A stretch of DNA of 10,906 nt from an uncultured Ruminococcus sp. (GTDB lineage Bacteria; Bacillota; Clostridia; Oscillospirales; CAG-272). Under the pieces are notes generated by a model that ran no database searches, had not been told where the DNA came from, and saw nothing but the letters and a program-made list of their open reading frames with translations. The DNA lies in contig CADAXH010000031.1 in NCBI GenBank assembly GCA_902791785.1, positions 1 through 10,906 on the forward strand, read 5' to 3'. Position numbers and translations under genes: made by a program. Below, piece by piece: positions 1 through 6,524 of this stretch; the first letter of the stretch is position 1; the number at the start of each line of letters is the position of its first letter.

Positions 1-252
1 GTAATGATTCTGGATGAGGCAACTTCTTCAATAGATACCCGTACAGAGGCAATTGTCCAGAAGGGTATGGATGCATTGATGGAAGGAAGAACTGTGTTCG
101 TAATTGCACACAGACTATCGACAGTAAGGAATTCAAATGTTATAATAGTACTGGATCACGGAAGAATCATTGAGCGTGGAACTCATGAACAGCTGCTTGA
201 GCAGAAGGGAACATACTGGCAGCTGTACACAGGCGCTTTCGAACTTGAATGA
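1..252 (+). CDS. ABC exporter ATP-binding protein, C-terminal fragment
   Basis: Only the last 83 codons are present and the gene enters from the left edge. Its frame is open from base 1. The fragment begins in Walker B and the D-loop (VMILDEATSSID) and contains the H-loop histidine in FVIAHRLSTVR, followed by the usual end of a nucleotide-binding domain (DHGRIIERGTHEQLL). This is the pattern of a type IV exporter half-transporter (MdlB/MsbA/BmrA-like), where the ATPase follows a six-helix membrane domain on the same chain. The protein would drive ATP-dependent export at the cytoplasmic membrane. Signature and Walker A motifs lie outside the window, so substrate and partner cannot be judged. 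The stop overlaps a downstream ATG (ATGA), but a better start for the next ORF lies 15 bases further on. Confidence 0.93.
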   Translation, partial: VMILDEATSSIDTRTEAIVQKGMDALMEGRTVFVIAHRLSTVRNSNVIIVLDHGRIIERGTHEQLLEQKGTYWQLYTGAFELE

Positions 253-266
253 ATGGAGGAAGAATC

Positions 267-437
267 ATGGAAAGTGTTATTAGTCATGCTAATGAAAAAG
301 CAGTTTGGTATTCAAGAGAAGACAAAATAATGTCATTTCACTTTATAGCAAATTACACCAAAAAGGTTTTCAAAACTTCAATTGACATGTTCAGATTCGT
401 CCTGGGCATGATTGATTTGGGTTTTCGCTTGACGTAA
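267..437 (+). CDS. Possible small protein (56 aa), unknown function
   Basis: This short ORF follows the ABC transporter gene with a 14-base gap. ATG at 267 is preferred over the in-frame ATG at 249 because GGAGGA at 255-260 sits six bases before it, whereas the ATG at 249 overlaps the ABC stop and has no good site of its own. The product is basic and aromatic, with a moderately hydrophobic C-terminal stretch (residues about 38-53, FKTSIDMFRFVLGMIDLGF) that might form an amphipathic or membrane-associated helix. It ends just before the terminator at 436-480, which fits a last gene of the transporter operon. I do not recognise a family. It could instead be the remnant of a longer gene or untranslated 3' sequence. 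Support is the ribosome binding site and position only. Confidence 0.45.
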   Translation: MESVISHANEKAVWYSREDKIMSFHFIANYTKKVFKTSIDMFRFVLGMIDLGFRLT

Positions 438-480
438 AAAAACAAAAAGCAGGGGCTGTTCAACGACAGCCCCGATTCTT
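436..480. terminator. Bidirectional intrinsic terminator
   Basis: A perfect 8-bp stem, GGGGCTGT (452-459) and ACAGCCCC (466-473), encloses a 6-base loop. Read on the - strand it is followed by a long U-rich tract (complement of the A-rich 436-448), making it a strong terminator for the phosphatase gene that stops at 480. Read on the + strand it is followed by the weaker GATTCTTT, so it can also end the ABC transporter transcript. Confidence 0.88.
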
Positions 481-1214
481 TACTCTACGAATTTTTTTCT
501 TATTTTTTCCATTGTTTCATCTGAAACTCCGGTTTTTCTTATATATTCAACTACACTTCCGTATGTGTTTTCAAGGTAATCTATAAGTCCTAGCATCGCG
601 TCAGCAGGAGTGACGTAAAAGTCATAATTCATCGGTGGAAGGGTATCATAAACAGGTTCCAGGTATATCTGGCTTACGCAGTAATCTGCAGCTATATCTT
701 CGCGGCTGACTCCTGCGATTGACAGTATAAGCAGCGTCAGCAGACCTGTTCTGTCTTTTCCGGTTGTACAATGATAAAGAAGGCATCCTGGTGTTTCTGC
801 GGCAACATTCAATACTTCACGAGCCCAGCCTGCTCCGTTCTCGAGCATATTTATATATTCTTCTTCCCAGTCAATTCCGAAATCTTTATCTTTCTTTTTG
901 AATTTTGGTTTTCTTCTTGTTTTCGGAACGTCATTTGATACCGATACGGATTCCCTGAAAAGGGATTTGGGATAGTATGGAAGCAGCGATTCAAATGAGC
1001 TTGGGCGATCGTGTATTTCTCTTTCGCTTCTCAAATCCATTGTGGCTCTGACTCCATAATTGAGAAGAAAATCAATATCTGAACGATCAGTCTTGTATGG
1101 CACCTCTGATCGGATAAATACGCCGAATTTTGTGGATCTTCCGTCAATTGTCGGAAGTCCGCCCAGATCTCTTGTATTGTATAGAGTTTTTAGAACTATG
1201 TGTCTGGTTTGCAT
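480..1214 (-). CDS. Tyrosine/serine protein phosphatase (Y_phosphatase3 / LipA-PtpB type)
   Basis: This 244-aa protein has the cysteine phosphatase P-loop HCTTGKDRTG at residues 148-157, giving nucleophile Cys149 and Arg155. It also has the N-terminal NTRDLGG motif (13-19) and the RSEVP segment (35-39) typical of the Listeria LipA / mycobacterial PtpB family, whose usual length is about 240-300 aa. Members hydrolyse phosphotyrosine, phosphoserine or phosphoinositides through a phosphocysteine intermediate. No signal peptide is seen, so it is probably cytoplasmic. An insertion at 98-110 is very basic (KTRRKPKFKKKDK); a role in binding an acidic or phosphorylated partner is a guess. The start at 1214 is supported by GGAG at 1221-1224. 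It is monocistronic, with its own promoter at 1255-1283 and the terminator at 436-480. Confidence 0.92.
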   Translation of the reverse strand: MQTRHIVLKTLYNTRDLGGLPTIDGRSTKFGVFIRSEVPYKTDRSDIDFLLNYGVRATMDLRSEREIHDRPSSFESLLPYYPKSLFRESVSVSNDVPKTRRKPKFKKKDKDFGIDWEEEYINMLENGAGWAREVLNVAAETPGCLLYHCTTGKDRTGLLTLLILSIAGVSREDIAADYCVSQIYLEPVYDTLPPMNYDFYVTPADAMLGLIDYLENTYGSVVEYIRKTGVSDETMEKIRKKFVE

Positions 1215-1254
1215 GATTATCTCCGGGATTTAGTTAGTGTGAGTTTGTGTAACC

Positions 1255-1283
1255 ATTATACACCATAGGAAAAGTAATCACAA
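1255..1283 (-). promoter_or_regulatory. Sigma-A-like promoter of the phosphatase gene
   Basis: On the - strand, TTGTGA (complement of 1278-1283) and TATAAT (complement of 1255-1260) are separated by 17 bases. The -10 box is perfect, and the predicted transcript would start about 35 bases upstream of the phosphatase ATG at 1214. Confidence 0.72.
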
Positions 1284-1310
1284 GTTGGAGTATTATTTTA
1301 TAATAAGATG

Positions 1311-1319
1311 TGATATAAT
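1311..1319 (+). promoter_or_regulatory. Extended -10 promoter of the three-lipoprotein operon
   Basis: TGATATAAT gives a perfect TATAAT (1314-1319) with an upstream TG in extended -10 position. No convincing -35 box sits 16-18 bases upstream (the hexamer there is TATTAT), which is tolerated by extended -10 promoters. A second TATAAT at 1299-1304 is also possible but has no -35 or TG. The -10 lies 56 bases before the first ATG and diverges from the phosphatase promoter. Confidence 0.5.
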
Positions 1320-1330
1320 TAGTAACAATG

Positions 1331-1352
1331 AATATCAGTTCAACTGAATATT
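1331..1352. promoter_or_regulatory. Imperfect dyad, possible operator or leader hairpin
   Basis: AATATCAGTT (1331-1340) and AACTGAATATT (1342-1352) are inverted copies around a single central base, with one extra A on the right side. It lies at roughly +5 to +26 of the predicted + strand transcript, where a repressor could block RNA polymerase. As RNA it could fold into a small hairpin before the ribosome binding site at 1363-1368. No regulator gene is adjacent, so this is a positional inference. Confidence 0.33.
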
Positions 1353-1375
1353 CCGAGTACACAGGAGGAAAAAAT

Positions 1376-2338
1376 ATGAAAAAAGTACTTGTATTATTAA
1401 TGGCATTGATAGTTGTAGTGGCTTTGGTTGCATGCAATGGTAACCAGTCAACAACCACAACAGGAAAAGACACAACAGAGACAACTGCTACTGAAAGACA
1501 GACAACAGCTGAAACCACAACAGCTACAGAAAAGCAGACAACTGTTGAGACTACAACAGCTAAAGAAACAACAACAGCTAAAGAGACAACAACTGAAACA
1601 GAAAAGCAGACAACAACTGAAACAACAACAGTTGAAACAACAACTACTGAAGAAGTAACAACAACCGAAGAAGTTACTACAACAGTTGAAGAAACAACAA
1701 GCGCAGGCACAGAAGATCCTCTTAAAGATCATTTAGTTGCAGGCTGGACATTCGATAAAATAGAAAAAGGCGTTGTCAAGGATATTTCAGGCAACGGCAA
1801 TGATGCAATTGTAAGCGGTGAATGCTTCATCAGCAAGGGAACAGTAGTTCTTAGTGCACTCGGAGATCATATGCTCGTCAAAGATTCCGATGATCTGGAT
1901 TTCTCAATGACAGACAGCTTTACATTGTCAGTAAGAGCACAGTGGAACGGCGAATTCCCTGACAACTGGGCTTGCCTGGTAAACAGAGGCCTGATGCTTT
2001 CAACAAAAGCTTTCAAGTATTATGGCGTTTGGATCAACTCAAGTAATTCAATCATTCAGTTTGGTACATCAAACGAAGGTCAGACAGGAACAGCTAACTA
2101 TGCTGCAGTTGAAGCTGATGTAGGTTTTCACACATATACAATAGTTCAGAATGCTGAAGAAGGAACGTTGAATTTCTACATTGACGGACAGATGTATTCT
2201 ACAACAACCGCAAAAGACTTTGTAACAGATGAAGACCTGTTCATCGGATACAACGGAAACAGCGGAGATCAGGGTCAGTGGTCAGGTTCGATAGATGAAA
2301 TCCTCATCTACGACATTGCCATAGTTCCCGAAGCATAA
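1376..2338 (+). CDS. LamG-domain surface lipoprotein with Thr/Glu linker
   Basis: The product is 320 aa. Residues 1-20 form a lipoprotein signal peptide with lipobox LVAC (Cys20). Residues 24-112 are a Thr/Glu-rich low-complexity linker, and residues 119-316 form one concanavalin A-like / LamG (Laminin_G_3) jelly-roll, opening with LVAGWTFD and KDISGNGNDA and closing with GSIDEILIY. ATG 1376 is chosen over the in-frame ATG 1328 because AGGAGG lies at 1363-1368 and the signal peptide begins exactly there. Such modules usually bind carbohydrate or other ligands; no catalytic domain is present. The protein should be lipid-anchored outside the membrane, held away by the linker. It is the first gene of an operon, 25 bases before a paralogue carrying the same linker and LamG module plus a hydrolase. 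Confidence 0.9.
   Translation: MKKVLVLLMALIVVVALVACNGNQSTTTTGKDTTETTATERQTTAETTTATEKQTTVETTTAKETTTAKETTTETEKQTTTETTTVETTTTEEVTTTEEVTTTVEETTSAGTEDPLKDHLVAGWTFDKIEKGVVKDISGNGNDAIVSGECFISKGTVVLSALGDHMLVKDSDDLDFSMTDSFTLSVRAQWNGEFPDNWACLVNRGLMLSTKAFKYYGVWINSSNSIIQFGTSNEGQTGTANYAAVEADVGFHTYTIVQNAEEGTLNFYIDGQMYSTTTAKDFVTDEDLFIGYNGNSGDQGQWSGSIDEILIYDIAIVPEA
1451..1705 (+). repeat. Thr/Glu-rich coding low-complexity tract
   Basis: The DNA is a degenerate run of ACAACA, GAAACA and AAAGAGACA-type units encoding TTT, ETTT, KETTT and EKQTT motifs (about residues 26-110 of the first lipoprotein). The units are multiples of three, so expansion or contraction would change linker length without breaking frame. 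It also creates long artificial open frames on the opposite strand. Confidence 0.8.
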
Positions 2339-2363
2339 TTGTAAGAGAGTTATTTAAGTTTTC

Positions 2364-3980
2364 ATGAAAAGAATAATATCTGTTATTCTGGTTTCTGTCA
2401 TGGTGTTGCTTTGCATAGTTTCCTGTGCAAACAACACCGACAAAGAAACCGTAAGCAGCTATACTGAAACTACTACGGAAACGGAAACAGAAACCGAAAC
2501 CGAAACAACTGAAACTGAAGCATCGCAGACAACGACCGAGACTGAGACTGAAGAAACAACAACAGTTGAAGAGACGACTGCAGAGCAGGTAAACGATAAA
2601 GTAACAAAGACTCTTGTTGCCGGATGGCTGTTTGATTCAATTGAAGATGGTGTCGTCAAAGATGTATCAGGAAACGGAAACGATGCCAAGGTCAGCGGCA
2701 ACCCGACAATTGTCAAGGGCAAGGACGGAGGAGCAATAGATCTGGCTTCAGTCGGAGATCACTTGTTTGTTGAGAGTTCCGACAGCCTGAAGTTTTCCGA
2801 AAAAGACAGTTTTTCAGTCATAGTTACGGCAAAGTGGACCGGAGAAAAACCGGAGAGCTGGCCGTGCATTTTTAACAACGGCCTTAATAAGGCTGATAAA
2901 AAGTTCAGCTATTTCGGAATGTGGATCAGACTGGCATCCCCAAAAATGACATTTGGTTTTTCGGGAGGCAAGAGCGAAAACAATATTATCAGCTACCTGT
3001 CAAATAACGTTGACAAAAACTGGCATACATACAAGATTGTTCAGGATGGAGATTCAGGAAACGTATTCTTCTATGTTGACGGTATATACCAGGCAGTTGC
3101 AAGCGCAGCTGAAATCAATTCCGACGTAGGTGCATTCATCGGATATGAAGGCAGCGAAGGGAACAGAGGACAGTTCCTTGGACAGATAGATGAAATACTT
3201 ATCTATAAGGACAAGTCAGGACTCGAAGCCGTTGACACTATGGAATACGGTGTCTTCTCGTACAAGAGCGAAGCTCTCAAAATGAGCATTGATCTTCCTT
3301 ACAGAGTGTATTATCCGTCGGATTATGACATTAATTCAAAGAAGCAGTATCCGATACTGCTGTTCCTCCATGGTTACGGAGAAGCGGGAACAGACAATGT
3401 TCAGCAGATCAGGGTCCTGGACGCGAAGAATCAATTGATTGAGCGTGTCATTAAGGCCGACAACTGTATTATCGTTGCACCTCAGTGCAGAACAGATGCA
3501 AAATATAACTGGATTGATGTTAATCAAAAGTGGTCAATCGGATCCCGTGATGTTTTGCCGAAGAATCCTACTATTTCTCTTGAGGCTGCAACAGCACTGT
3601 TTAAAACATTTTTGAGTAACGGAAAAGTCTTGAGAAACAAAGCATATATTTCAGGTCTGTCCATGGGCGGATACGGAACATGGGAAATGCTTGTCAGAAA
3701 TCCTGATATGTTTGCAGCGGCCATACCCGTATGCGGAGCAGGTTTCCCAAGTCTTGCTTCAACACTCGTAAATGTTCCGATCTGGGCTTTCCACGGCACA
3801 GCTGATCCTACAGTTCCATATGAGGGAACAGAAGATATGTACAATGCAATAGTAGCTGCAGGCGGAACACTTGCAAGGATGACATTGTACAATGGAGTAA
3901 ACCACAACAGCTGGATTCAGGCATACAGCGAAGGTACTTTGATACAATGGCTGTTTTCCAATTCCAGGGAAATGGAATAA
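2364..3980 (+). CDS. LamG plus alpha/beta-hydrolase esterase/peptidase lipoprotein
   Basis: The 538-aa product has a signal peptide with lipobox IVSC (Cys21), a Thr/Glu linker at 31-75, a LamG jelly-roll at about 84-282 and an alpha/beta-hydrolase at about 295-535. The hydrolase shows the oxyanion-loop HGYGEAG (336-342), nucleophile elbow GLSMGGYGTW with Ser433, Asp481 in FHGTADPTVPY and His514 in GVNHNSW. This is the pattern of the predicted peptidase / feruloyl-esterase / PHB-depolymerase-like group (COG4099). Likely reaction: hydrolysis of an ester, or possibly peptide, bond outside the cell; the substrate is not deducible. The linker and LamG part closely parallel the preceding protein, indicating tandem duplication. 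The start is fixed by the signal peptide; its ribosome binding site is weak (AGAGAG, about 13 bases upstream). The next gene starts three bases after the stop. Confidence 0.93.
   Translation: MKRIISVILVSVMVLLCIVSCANNTDKETVSSYTETTTETETETETETTETEASQTTTETETEETTTVEETTAEQVNDKVTKTLVAGWLFDSIEDGVVKDVSGNGNDAKVSGNPTIVKGKDGGAIDLASVGDHLFVESSDSLKFSEKDSFSVIVTAKWTGEKPESWPCIFNNGLNKADKKFSYFGMWIRLASPKMTFGFSGGKSENNIISYLSNNVDKNWHTYKIVQDGDSGNVFFYVDGIYQAVASAAEINSDVGAFIGYEGSEGNRGQFLGQIDEILIYKDKSGLEAVDTMEYGVFSYKSEALKMSIDLPYRVYYPSDYDINSKKQYPILLFLHGYGEAGTDNVQQIRVLDAKNQLIERVIKADNCIIVAPQCRTDAKYNWIDVNQKWSIGSRDVLPKNPTISLEAATALFKTFLSNGKVLRNKAYISGLSMGGYGTWEMLVRNPDMFAAAIPVCGAGFPSLASTLVNVPIWAFHGTADPTVPYEGTEDMYNAIVAAGGTLARMTLYNGVNHNSWIQAYSEGTLIQWLFSNSREME
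2477..2506 (+). repeat. Hexanucleotide repeat NGAAAC x5 (Thr-Glu codons)
   Basis: Five consecutive NGAAAC units (GGAAAC, GGAAAC, AGAAAC, CGAAAC, CGAAAC) encode alternating Thr and Glu in the linker of the LamG-hydrolase lipoprotein. Slippage would add or remove two residues per unit without shifting frame. Confidence 0.8.
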
Positions 3981-3983
3981 TTT

Positions 3984-6524
3984 ATGAAGACTAAATTGTT
4001 GAGTCTGATATTTGCACTGATTTTTGTTGTATCGACAGTTCTGGTTTCAGGTTGTTCTTCCGGAAAAACAAATGAAACAACCGGTGTTTCCACTACAAAA
4101 GAAACTACTTTAAAACAGACTGATATTGAATCTACAACAGAATCTGCAACTGAAGAAACCACAGAGAACACAATAATAATTGATCCCAATCTCAGAAAAG
4201 TTATTTTGACTGAGAAAGAACTCTATGACAAAGTATACGCAGGTTGGATTGGTGAACTTATTGGCGTAACATGGTTTGCTTCAACCGAATTCGGTTATTG
4301 CGGAAGAATAATGCCTGCTGAAAGAGTTCCTGCATGGAAGGATACTATGATTAATGCAGGTTTTGATCAGGATGACGTTTACATAGAAATACCATTTTTG
4401 ATGGCAATGTATAAAAACGGAATCGACTGTGATCCGCAGCTTGTTACCGATGCATTTGCCGAAGCAGATTATTCTACATATCACGCAAACAATATAGGGA
4501 AAACAAACGCTATGAAGGGAGTTATGTTCCCTTATTGCGGAAACTACATGTATAACGAGCATTGCGACGACATAGACTGGCAGATTGACTGTGACTATTT
4601 GGGAATGTCATATCCGGGTCTTGTCAACGAAGCCGCTAAGAAGGCATTCGAAATAGGGCATATAATGAACTATGGAGACGGTGTTTACGGAGGAGTATTC
4701 GTTTCTGCAATGCGTGCTGCAGCTTACACTGCAACTTCAGTTGAGGAGATTGTTAAAGCCGGAATGGACGTTATTCCTGACGGCACACTTTTCAAGGACT
4801 GCATGAATATTGTCTGGGAAGGCTACAAAAACGGACTGGGCTGGGAAGTTGTCTGGCAGCAGATTGAAGACAAATACGGAGATACTGACAGGTGTGCAAC
4901 GGCAAGAGCTGGAGCATCACAGCCGGTAATGAATATTGACGCAAAAGTCAATTCCGTTTATTGTGCGCTGGGACTTCTTTACGGTGAAGAAGACTTTGAA
5001 AAGAGTGTTATTATATCCGGAAGATGCGGACAGGACAGCGACTGCAACCCTTCAACCGTTGCAGGAATAATGGCATCATATCTCGGACTTAACAAAGTGC
5101 CTGAAAAATACTACAGAGCATTGTCGGAAACAGATACTTTCCAGGGATTCGACATTACAGTAAAGCAGGCTGTTGACATGAACTTTGCTCTTCTCAAAGA
5201 AGAGGCTGCAAAGAATCCGTATATTGATGTAAATGAAGACGATACATATACAATTCATGTAAATGACGTATATGAACAGGTTGAATTTGAACAGTGGCCC
5301 ACAGACTTCTATGTCAGTGTCTGCATTTACAGACATGAAAACAATGAGATTTCAATCAATCTGATTGAACATGCAGGAAAGATAAAAACTATGCATTTTG
5401 ACATGGGAGACGGATATGAGACGGATGCGCCCGTGTCCTCATATATCTACAAAGAACTCGGTGTTTACAAGGTCAAAGCATCATTTACAAGCACAGACGG
5501 AGATGAATTTGAAGTAACTCAGGACATACTGATTTCTCCGAGAAATCTCAGAATGAAACTGACGCCCATATGTTCAGTAACTAATCCGACAGGAACAGGC
5601 AACAAGGATCTCTCGGTTATCTGTGACGGGGTAATACCTGAAAAAGGTTCAAGAGATAAATCGCTTCAGTATGATACATACACAGGAAACGAAGAAACTG
5701 AAGTATGGATTGGTGTGGAATTTGAATACAAAGGCATTCTGTCAAGTGTTATTTTCAATGAAGGTTATCAGAATAAAAAGGGCGGGTGGTTTGCTGAAAT
5801 ACCCACTATTGAAGTTCTGATTGACGGACAGTGGGTTGAAAGAGAACTGGACCATGTTCACCCTGATTATCCTGTTGAATACAGAAAACCGATTGAATAT
5901 CCTTTTGAAACATATGAATTCATTCTGAAGGAACCGGTTGAGTGCGATGGCGTAAGACTGAAAGGAAAACCCGCCGGTGAACAGACATATATCACATGTG
6001 GAGAATTCCTGCCAATATTTGAATATGTATTCTTTGAGCAGGGACATTTTGAAAAGCTTTCTGAAGATGTGATCATCTGCAACAGAAATGCAGCACTGGG
6101 AAGCGGAAACAAAAACATAGGTATAATACGTGACGGATTCGTTCCTGTAATAGGAATGGGCTATTCCTACCAGTATGATACATATGACGGAACAAGTTAT
6201 CCTTCAGACGTTTACATCGGCTATTTGTTCAAATCCTCAAAGACACTGAATGAAGTTGCGTTCACAGAAGGAGCACACTTTGAGGGTGGAGGATGGTTTG
6301 ACGGAATAAGACTGGAAGTACTGGTGAATGGGGAATGGAAATCCGCTGATTACAAATTGTCTCCAGATTATCCGTCAGGAGTAAAAGCTTCTGATTTCGG
6401 ATTACCTTATGAAGTATATACTTTCAAATTGAATAGTCCGATTGATTGTGACGGATTCAGAATAATAGGCAAAGCCGGAGGGACTTCGCGCTTTGTAAGC
6501 TGTTCTGAGCTTACTTACAACTGA
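3984..6524 (+). CDS. Surface lipoprotein of ADP-ribosylglycohydrolase fold with PKD-like and repeated C-terminal domains
   Basis: The product is 846 aa. It has a signal peptide with lipobox VSGC (Cys24), a Ser/Thr/Glu linker (25-63), and an ADP-ribosylglycohydrolase-like domain at about 76-405. That domain opens with YAGWIGELIGV and carries two acidic metal-site motifs, GFDQDDVYIE (126-135) and GQDSDCNPSTVAG (349-361), plus YGDGVYGGVF (230-239). The motifs differ from the classic DraG TDDT and GGDTD, so the substrate may be ADP-ribose or another N- or O-glycosidic bond. Residues about 455-518 form a PKD-like Ig fold (MGDGYETD, YKVKASF). Two tandem modules follow (about 526-680 and 697-846), sharing a conserved D-G-V-x-P opening, QYDTY, GGWF and the V-L-x-[DN]-G-x-W strand; they look like galactose-binding/discoidin-type beta sandwiches. 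Last gene of the operon. Confidence 0.88.
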   Translation: MKTKLLSLIFALIFVVSTVLVSGCSSGKTNETTGVSTTKETTLKQTDIESTTESATEETTENTIIIDPNLRKVILTEKELYDKVYAGWIGELIGVTWFASTEFGYCGRIMPAERVPAWKDTMINAGFDQDDVYIEIPFLMAMYKNGIDCDPQLVTDAFAEADYSTYHANNIGKTNAMKGVMFPYCGNYMYNEHCDDIDWQIDCDYLGMSYPGLVNEAAKKAFEIGHIMNYGDGVYGGVFVSAMRAAAYTATSVEEIVKAGMDVIPDGTLFKDCMNIVWEGYKNGLGWEVVWQQIEDKYGDTDRCATARAGASQPVMNIDAKVNSVYCALGLLYGEEDFEKSVIISGRCGQDSDCNPSTVAGIMASYLGLNKVPEKYYRALSETDTFQGFDITVKQAVDMNFALLKEEAAKNPYIDVNEDDTYTIHVNDVYEQVEFEQWPTDFYVSVCIYRHENNEISINLIEHAGKIKTMHFDMGDGYETDAPVSSYIYKELGVYKVKASFTSTDGDEFEVTQDILISPRNLRMKLTPICSVTNPTGTGNKDLSVICDGVIPEKGSRDKSLQYDTYTGNEETEVWIGVEFEYKGILSSVIFNEGYQNKKGGWFAEIPTIEVLIDGQWVERELDHVHPDYPVEYRKPIEYPFETYEFILKEPVECDGVRLKGKPAGEQTYITCGEFLPIFEYVFFEQGHFEKLSEDVIICNRNAALGSGNKNIGIIRDGFVPVIGMGYSYQYDTYDGTSYPSDVYIGYLFKSSKTLNEVAFTEGAHFEGGGWFDGIRLEVLVNGEWKSADYKLSPDYPSGVKASDFGLPYEVYTFKLNSPIDCDGFRIIGKAGGTSRFVSCSELTYN

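Noticed and set aside
1328..1375. Upstream start for the first lipoprotein
   Set aside because: ATG 1328 has no ribosome binding site, lies about ten bases after the predicted -10, and would place 16 residues before a normal signal peptide.
1428..1658. Gln/Lys-rich + strand frame
   Set aside because: Out-of-frame translation of the same repeat tract.
1234..1710. Long - strand open frame encoding a Val/Ser-rich product
   Set aside because: It is the reverse complement of the Thr/Glu codon repeats of the lipoprotein gene; repeats without stops on both strands create it. No ribosome binding site or family match.
1448..1732. Cysteine-rich - strand frame resembling a metallothionein or keratin-like peptide
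   Set aside because: Cys codons arise only because the antisense of the ACA/GCA-rich repeat reads TGT/TGC in this frame; the + strand gene has a signal peptide and domain support.
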